NCBI GenBank assembly: GCA_964528755.1
Contig: CAZGWN010000034.1
Coordinates: 1 to 35,087, forward strand
DNA from: Raineyella sp964528755
GTDB taxonomy: Bacteria > Actinomycetota > Actinomycetes > Propionibacteriales > Propionibacteriaceae
Direction of reading: 5' to 3'
DNA: 35,087 nucleotides
The notes under the pieces were generated by a model. The model searched no databases. It had not been told where the DNA came from and saw only the letters and a program-made list of their open reading frames with translations. Shown piece after piece: positions 30,920-35,087 of this stretch. The position numbers and the translations under genes were made by a program. Numbering within the stretch: the first letter of the stretch is position 1; the number at the start of each line of letters is the position of its first letter.

Positions 30920-31530
30920 CCACAGCGATCCGGGTCCTGCTGGCCGAGGACGACGAACTGATCCGGGAGGCCCTGGTCAGCCTTCTGGCACGCGAGCCGG
31001 ACATCGCCGTGGTCGGCGCGGTCCGGGACGGCAGGCAGGCCGTCGACCAGGCGCTGCTTCATCGACCCGCTGTCGCCGTCGTCGACCTGCGCATGCCCGA
31101 ACTCGACGGCATCGGCGTCATCACGGAACTGCGGCGCGCTCTGCCGGGGTGCGCCGGGGTGATCCTCACCGGCCACGCGCGCCCGTACCTGCTGCGGCAG
31201 GCCCTGCTGTCCGGGGCCCGAGGTTTCCTCGCCAAGGGCGCGCCCGGCACGGCCTTGGCCGACGTGATCCGCCGGGTCAGCGAGGGACAACGCTATGTGG
31301 ATCCGGTCCTCGCGGCGGACGCGCTCACGGTCCGGCCGAGCCCGCTCACACCGCGTGAGACCGAGGTCCTGGTGGCCGCCCAGGCGGACCGGCGGGTGCG
31401 CGACGTCGCCCGTGAACTGCTCCTCTCACCCGGTACGGTCCGCAACTATCTGGCGTCCATCACCCAGAAGCTCCGCGCCCGATCGCGGGCGGAAGCCCAC
31501 CGGGTCGCACGCGAGAACGGCTGGATCTGA
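30916..31530 (+). CDS. LuxR-type response regulator (NarL family)
   Basis: 204 residues. The receiver domain has the acidic pocket Glu11-Asp12-Asp13, phosphoacceptor Asp57 in VVDLRMPELDG, the signalling Thr in ILTGHARP and the conserved Lys in LAKGAPG. The C-terminal LuxR helix-turn-helix spans about 140-204: LTPRETEVLVAAQADRRVRD and LSPGTVRNYLASITQKL. It is coupled to its kinase by ATGA. Targets are not evident. The upstream AraC and DUF1579-like genes in the same run suggest a shared stress or ligand response. Confidence 0.92.
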   Translation: MTTAIRVLLAEDDELIREALVSLLAREPDIAVVGAVRDGRQAVDQALLHRPAVAVVDLRMPELDGIGVITELRRALPGCAGVILTGHARPYLLRQALLSGARGFLAKGAPGTALADVIRRVSEGQRYVDPVLAADALTVRPSPLTPRETEVLVAAQADRRVRDVARELLLSPGTVRNYLASITQKLRARSRAEAHRVARENGWI

Positions 31531-31602
31531 GGGCGCGCGGTGCACGGGACCCGAGGGAGCCTTCGAGCAGTTCGTCCTGGGTCCTGTTCCTCCGGCCATT
31601 CT

Positions 31603-31622
31603 GTGTTAGCGTGGATTAACAC
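31603..31622 (+). promoter_or_regulatory. TetR operator candidate
   Basis: A perfect inverted repeat, GTGTTA (31603-31608) and TAACAC (31617-31622), with an 8-nt spacer, ends 25 nt before the TetR start. TAGCGT (31607-31612) inside it could be the -10 box, so binding would block transcription. Confidence 0.55.
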
Positions 31623-31647
31623 GAAATCCTCCTGGGAGGAGACCGCC

Positions 31648-32289
31648 ATGCCACCCACGACATCGCGGCCGCGGCGGTATGTCATGCGCACACGTGCCGA
31701 TGGTGTTGCGCGCACCCGCGACCATGTGCTCGACGCGACGATCGCGCTCGCGTACGAGGCGCCGCTCCGGGCGATCACCCTCGATCGCGTCGCCGAGCGA
31801 TCGGGCGTATCGGTGCAGACGATTCTGCGCCACTTCGGCAACAGGGACGGGCTCGCCGTCGCGGCGCACGAGCGGGCGACCGAGCTCGTGCTGGCCGAGC
31901 GTCCGGCCGATCCGGACAGGCGCGGCCCCGCTCTGGAAGCATTGATCGACCACTACGAGCTTCGAGGCGACGGCGTGCTCCTGCTGCTGGGCCAAGAACC
32001 GTGGGAACCGCTGGCGCGCACCATCACCGATGCGGGCAAGAAGCTCCACCGCGAGTGGGTGGCGCGCTTGTTCGCGCCACCACTCGAGGCAGCGGCGGAC
32101 CCCGATGCGCTTCTCGACCTGCTGGTGATCGCCACCGACGTCTACGCCTGGAAACTGCTGCGCCGGGACGCAGGTCGCACCCGCGAGGAGACACTGCAGC
32201 GGATGACCGCCCTGATCGACGCCATCGTGCGCACCGCCGCACCATCCGTCGAACGTACCGGCACCGGCGCGCAGGAGCCCCGGCCATGA
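31648..32289 (+). CDS. TetR-family transcriptional regulator
   Basis: 213 residues; GGAGGA at 31635-31640 fixes ATG 31648. The N-terminal helix-turn-helix is TRDHVLDATIALAYE, ITLDRVAERSGVSVQTILRH and FGNRDGLAVAAHER, a standard TetR DNA-binding domain. The C-terminal ligand-binding half is unassigned. It is coupled by a 4-bp overlap to the glycosyltransferase, and a palindrome overlaps its promoter. The simplest model is an autorepressor lifted by a compound that the glycosyltransferase modifies or makes. Confidence 0.92.
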   Translation: MPPTTSRPRRYVMRTRADGVARTRDHVLDATIALAYEAPLRAITLDRVAERSGVSVQTILRHFGNRDGLAVAAHERATELVLAERPADPDRRGPALEALIDHYELRGDGVLLLLGQEPWEPLARTITDAGKKLHREWVARLFAPPLEAAADPDALLDLLVIATDVYAWKLLRRDAGRTREETLQRMTALIDAIVRTAAPSVERTGTGAQEPRP

Positions 32290-33395
32290 CCGACGCCCTG
32301 TTTGTCACCGTCGACGGCGGCGGAAACCTGCCACCCGCACTGGGGGTCGCCGCCGAGATCGTGCGCCGCGGCGGTACCGCCCGATTCCTCGGCAACCGGG
32401 TGCAGGCCAACCGGATCGAGACGGCGGGATTCTCCTTCCGGGCGTTCGAGCGGGGCATGGACTACGACGGCAGCAAGCCGCGGAGCGCGCTGAAAGCCAT
32501 CCGTGACCTGACCCGGTTGTTCGCCGACCGAGGTATCGCGCAGGACGCGATCGCCGCCGCGAGCGAGCAGCACACGGACGCGGTCATCGTCGACACGCTG
32601 TGCTACGGGGCGTTGGCCGGCACCGTCGAAGCGGGACTACCGGTGGTCCAACTGATGCACTGCTTCTCCGGATACCTCGCGAGGAATGCGCGCGGACCGA
32701 TCGGGATGGTGTCGCGGATGCGCGGAGTCGGGGCATCGGCGGCCATCGCGGCACCCTCGCTCACCCTCGTGACCAGTCGTGCGGAGTTCGATCGGGACGC
32801 GATGGCGGGGGTGCGCCACACCGGATTCGTGTGGCAGGGGAGACCGATCGCGGCGATCCCGAGGCAAACACCGCGGATCCTGGTGAGCTTCAGTACGGTG
32901 GCGTTCCCCGGCCAGCGCGAGGCGTTGCAGCACACCATCGAGGCGCTCGGGGCTCTCGACGCCGAGGTCGTCGTGACCACGGGTCCTTCGATCGACCCGG
33001 ACACGATCAGGCCGGCGGCGAACTCGACGATCCACCGCTTCGTCGACCACGGCGACCTGATGCCCGAGACCTCGCTCGTGATCGGCCACGGCGGGCTCTC
33101 CACCACCTCCCGCGCGCTGTCGTACGGCATTCCCGTGCTGGTGATTCCGATGCATCCGATGATGGACCAGCCCGATGTGGGTCGTGCCGTCACCGAGATC
33201 GGCGTCGGACTGACCATTCCGAAGACATCCCCGATCGCGAGAATCTGCACGGCCGCCGAACGTCTGCTCACCGATCAGCGGATCCGTTCCGCGGCCGCGG
33301 CGCTCGGGCGCGACATCCGTTCGGGCGACGGCGCCGCCGTCGCCACCGACCTCATCGAGCAGTTGGCGGATTCGCGGTCCCCGGCGACCGGATGA
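32286..33395 (+). CDS. MGT-type glycosyltransferase (GT1, GT-B fold)
   Basis: 369 residues, ATG 32286 overlapping the TetR stop. The N-terminal acceptor half begins DALFVTVDGGGNLPPALGVA. The C-terminal half carries IGHGGLSTTSRALSYGIPV (His268 region) and IPMHPMMDQPDVGRAV, the sugar-nucleotide-binding pattern of UDP-glycosyltransferases such as macrolide-inactivating and natural-product enzymes. It should transfer a hexose to a small hydrophobic acceptor in the cytosol. No biosynthetic cluster surrounds it, so drug or xenobiotic inactivation, or glycolipid synthesis, are both possible. Expression is probably controlled by the coupled TetR. Confidence 0.85.
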   Translation: MTDALFVTVDGGGNLPPALGVAAEIVRRGGTARFLGNRVQANRIETAGFSFRAFERGMDYDGSKPRSALKAIRDLTRLFADRGIAQDAIAAASEQHTDAVIVDTLCYGALAGTVEAGLPVVQLMHCFSGYLARNARGPIGMVSRMRGVGASAAIAAPSLTLVTSRAEFDRDAMAGVRHTGFVWQGRPIAAIPRQTPRILVSFSTVAFPGQREALQHTIEALGALDAEVVVTTGPSIDPDTIRPAANSTIHRFVDHGDLMPETSLVIGHGGLSTTSRALSYGIPVLVIPMHPMMDQPDVGRAVTEIGVGLTIPKTSPIARICTAAERLLTDQRIRSAAAALGRDIRSGDGAAVATDLIEQLADSRSPATG

Positions 33396-33440
33396 ACCCG
33401 GGCCACGGTCACGGGGACGACAACGGACCTGCACGTACGG

Positions 33441-33522
33441 TGCCGGAGAAGGGACTCGAACCCTCACGCCTTGCGGCACAGGAACCTAAATCCTGCGTGT
33501 CTGCCAGTTCCACCACTCCGGC
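33441..33522 (-). tRNA. tRNA-Leu (anticodon TAG)
   Basis: The complement folds as a class II tRNA. The acceptor stem is GCCGGAG/CTCCGGC with discriminator A. The anticodon stem is CAGGA/TCCTG with loop TTTAGGT, giving anticodon TAG (reads CUA). The long variable arm has a GCC-GCAA-GGC hairpin, and the T arm is GAGGG-TTCGAGT-CCCTT. The CCA end is not encoded. It lies between the convergent glycosyltransferase and bcp genes. Confidence 0.95.
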
Positions 33523-33573
33523 CGGCGTCACCCATTCTGCCCGACGCATCCACTCCGGGCGGCGATGACCGGG

Positions 33574-34056
33574 TCAGGCCGTCAGGTCCTTGAGCAGCCG
33601 CTCGACGTGGCCGGTGGCCCGGACGTTGTACTTGGCCTCGACGATGTGTCCGACACCCTTGTCGTCGACCTCCACGATGAAGGTGGATCGGATCACGCCC
33701 CTGGTCGTCCGTCCGTAGTTGGTTTTCTCGCCGTACGCCCCGTACGCCTCCAGGGTGGTGTGTGCGGGGTCGGACAACAGTGTGACGGTCAGGCCCTCCT
33801 TCTCCCGGAAGGCGGCCAGCTTCTCCGGCTTGTCGGGGGAGATGCCGATGACCGGACCGATGCCGCGGTCGGTCAACTCGGGTCGGAAGGATGTGAAATC
33901 GCAGGCCTCCTTCGTGCAGCCGGGCGTCATCGCCCGCGGATAGAAGTAGACGACCACCCGCTTGCCGGCGAAGTCGGCCAGGGAAACCTGTCGCCCGTCG
34001 GCGTCGGGCAGGGTGAAAGCCGGTGCGATCGCGCCCGGGTCCAGTCGGTTGTCCAT
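33574..34056 (-). CDS. bcp: Thioredoxin-dependent peroxiredoxin (Bcp/PrxQ)
   Basis: 160 residues. The peroxidatic Cys47 in MTPGCTKEAC and the resolving Cys52 five residues on identify an atypical two-cysteine Bcp/PrxQ. FYPRAMTPGC and Arg in TRGVIRSTFIV complete the active site. It reduces hydrogen and organic peroxides in the cytosol using thioredoxin. The start ATG 34056 is inferred from TAGGCT ending 7 nt upstream and the lack of a ribosome site; a reading extended to 34194 is not supported. The gene is divergent from the DUF3618 gene and upstream of tRNA-Leu. Confidence 0.94.
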   Translation of the reverse strand: MDNRLDPGAIAPAFTLPDADGRQVSLADFAGKRVVVYFYPRAMTPGCTKEACDFTSFRPELTDRGIGPVIGISPDKPEKLAAFREKEGLTVTLLSDPAHTTLEAYGAYGEKTNYGRTTRGVIRSTFIVEVDDKGVGHIVEAKYNVRATGHVERLLKDLTA

Positions 34057-34063
34057 GTCCGCC

Positions 34064-34069
34064 AGCCTA
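34064..34069 (-). promoter_or_regulatory. Leaderless promoter -10 box for bcp
   Basis: On the minus strand TAGGCT ends 7 nt before ATG 34056. No ribosome site is seen. Confidence 0.5.
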
Positions 34070-34211
34070 ATCCGGGTGGGTCTGCCGGGCCTGCTGCAAT
34101 AGGGTGGTTCCTGTCGGTCCGGCCTCCCGCGCAGCGTCCGCGGAGTCCGCGAGTCCCCGGGCGCGCTGTCCAGGGGAACGACCGTTCCACCCACAGTTGA
34201 GGAGTGACATC

Positions 34212-34604
34212 GTGGCGAGCGAAACCCGTGAGCGGCTCTATCCGCGGACCGAGGACCAGATCAAGGCGGACATCGCCGATGCCCGCGCCCGGCTGTCGGC
34301 CTCCCTCGAACAGTTGGCCAAGGATGTGCATCCCACGACGATCCGCAACGAGACGGTCGACCAGGTGAAGGGCTTCGTCAACGACCAGGTCGACTCGGTC
34401 AAGGGCCGCTTCGTCGACGTCAACGGGATCCGCCTCGACCGGGTTGCCGCGGTCGCCGGTGCCGTCGCCGGCGGTGTCGCCACCCTGCTCGCTCTGCGCG
34501 GGGTGGTCCGCGGGACCAAGAAGCGGGCGCTGCGACGACAGGCTCGTCGCGAGCTGGAGGCGATCACGGGTGCACCGGTGACCGTCAAAGTCCGTCGGGG
34601 GTGA
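34212..34604 (+). CDS. DUF3618-domain membrane-associated protein
   Basis: 130 residues; GAGGAG at 34199-34204 sets GTG 34212. The N-terminal half, DQIKADIADARARLSASLEQ, is the charged helical DUF3618 motif, followed by a coiled helical stretch. One hydrophobic helix (AAVAGAVAGGVATLLALRGV) and a basic tail RGTKKRALRRQARRE suggest a single-pass membrane protein. The function is unknown; the family is common in actinobacteria next to bcp. It lies 7 nt upstream of the GroES-like gene, probably in one transcript. Confidence 0.85.
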   Translation: MASETRERLYPRTEDQIKADIADARARLSASLEQLAKDVHPTTIRNETVDQVKGFVNDQVDSVKGRFVDVNGIRLDRVAAVAGAVAGGVATLLALRGVVRGTKKRALRRQARRELEAITGAPVTVKVRRG

Positions 34605-34611
34605 CCGCCGA

Positions 34612-34974
34612 GTGAGCGAGTCGGGGCGGCCGGGTACCACGGGCCGGGGCAACGACTCCGGTCCGTTGCCGATCAAGATGCTGCACGACCGGGTCCTCGT
34701 CTCCACCGAGGGGGAGACCGGCGAGCGCCGCTCCGGCGGCGGCATCGTCATCCCCGCGACGGTGGCCATCGGCAAGCGGCTCAGCTGGGGGACGGTGGTG
34801 GCCTCCGGACCCAATGTCCGTACGGTTCACGTCGGCGATCGGGTGCTCTACGACCCGGAGGACCGCGCCGAGGTCGAATTGCGCGGCAAGGACTACATCC
34901 TGCTGCGCGAACGCGACCTTCATGCGGTGAGCGCCGGGGAGACCGGGGACGAGGGCACGGGCCTGTATCTGTGA
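34612..34974 (+). CDS. GroES-like (Cpn10) co-chaperone family protein
   Basis: 120 residues, GTG 34612, with only a weak ribosome site, so coupling to the preceding gene is likely. The core MLHDRVLVSTEGETGERRSG, GTVVASGPNVRTVHVGDRVL and DYILLRERDL is the Cpn10 beta-barrel with a shortened or altered mobile loop (GGGIVIPATVAIG). Extra residues lie at both ends compared with the usual 95-100 residue GroES. No groEL is adjacent. It may be a second, specialised GroES paralogue of the actinobacterial bcp-DUF3618 neighbourhood rather than the main heat-shock co-chaperonin. Confidence 0.82.
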   Translation: MSESGRPGTTGRGNDSGPLPIKMLHDRVLVSTEGETGERRSGGGIVIPATVAIGKRLSWGTVVASGPNVRTVHVGDRVLYDPEDRAEVELRGKDYILLRERDLHAVSAGETGDEGTGLYL

Positions 34975-34978
34975 CGGC

Positions 34979-34995
34979 CGTGGGTTTGGCCCACG
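34979..34995 (+). terminator. Hairpin after the GroES-like gene
   Basis: CGTGGG (34979-34984) and CCCACG (34990-34995) with a 5-nt loop follow the stop codon at once. There is no T run. The right arm overlaps the likely -35 region of the tRNA-Lys promoter. Confidence 0.4.
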
Positions 34996-35014
34996 TGGGG
35001 GAGGCTGCTACAGT
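34985..35014 (+). promoter_or_regulatory. Promoter of tRNA-Lys
   Basis: TTTGGC (34985-34990) and TACAGT (35009-35014) are separated by 18 nt and precede the mature tRNA start by 12 nt, a plausible -35/-10 pair. Confidence 0.4.
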
Positions 35015-35026
35015 TGCTTCTCGCGC

Positions 35027-35087
<61 letters not shown>

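Overview
The window is high-GC DNA from an actinobacterium. A facultatively anaerobic member of the Propionibacteriaceae or a relative fits best. The reasons are GTG and TTG starts, densely overlapping ATGA/GTGA gene junctions, leaderless promoters (a TANNNT box 6-7 nt before the start codon), a PTS-type dihydroxyacetone kinase, a giant (R)-2-hydroxyacyl-CoA dehydratase activase and a flavin electron-transfer operon. The family assignment is an inference; no rRNA or marker gene is present.

Layout. 1-473: repeat-rich non-coding DNA. 474-6254: aquaporin Z, a stub of a glycerate kinase gene, a zinc-independent NADPH:quinone-type oxidoreductase behind a palindrome, a YbaK-type aminoacyl-tRNA deacylase and a dhaKLM operon (PEP-dependent dihydroxyacetone phosphorylation). 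6286-6962: a vapBC toxin-antitoxin pair. 7228-11183: an ABC importer (lipoprotein, two permeases, ATPase) whose ATPase gene is interrupted by two long G runs and a frameshift. 11143-13671: a degenerate CPBP membrane protein, an SDR epimerase-like protein and a spermidine-acetyltransferase-like GNAT. 13716-18122: a 1468-residue activase/dehydratase-like Fe-S protein.

18308-22618 (minus strand) is the most interesting part. It is a four-gene operon in which every junction is a 4-bp overlap: a beta-propeller lipoprotein with a repeated histidine at the blade entries, a small FMN-binding exported protein, the FMN transferase ApbE, and an RnfD/NqrB-like membrane protein fused to a ferredoxin-NAD(P)H reductase module. 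I read it as a compact path carrying electrons from cytosolic NAD(P)H through membrane flavin to an extracytoplasmic flavoprotein and then to the propeller or its partner.

23041-31530: a zinc alcohol dehydrogenase, a DUF998 membrane protein divergent from a MarR regulator, a padR-fetB pair, two RibD/DHFR-like reductases, and an AraC regulator coupled to a small DUF1579-like protein and a two-component system. 31648-33395: a TetR regulator coupled to an MGT-type glycosyltransferase. 33441-35087: tRNA-Leu(TAG), a Bcp peroxiredoxin, a DUF3618 protein, a GroES-like protein and the start of tRNA-Lys(CTT).

Seven genes (ybaK, vapB, the SDR gene, the GNAT gene, marR, padR, bcp) show the same leaderless promoter geometry. 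That geometry was used to choose their starts.
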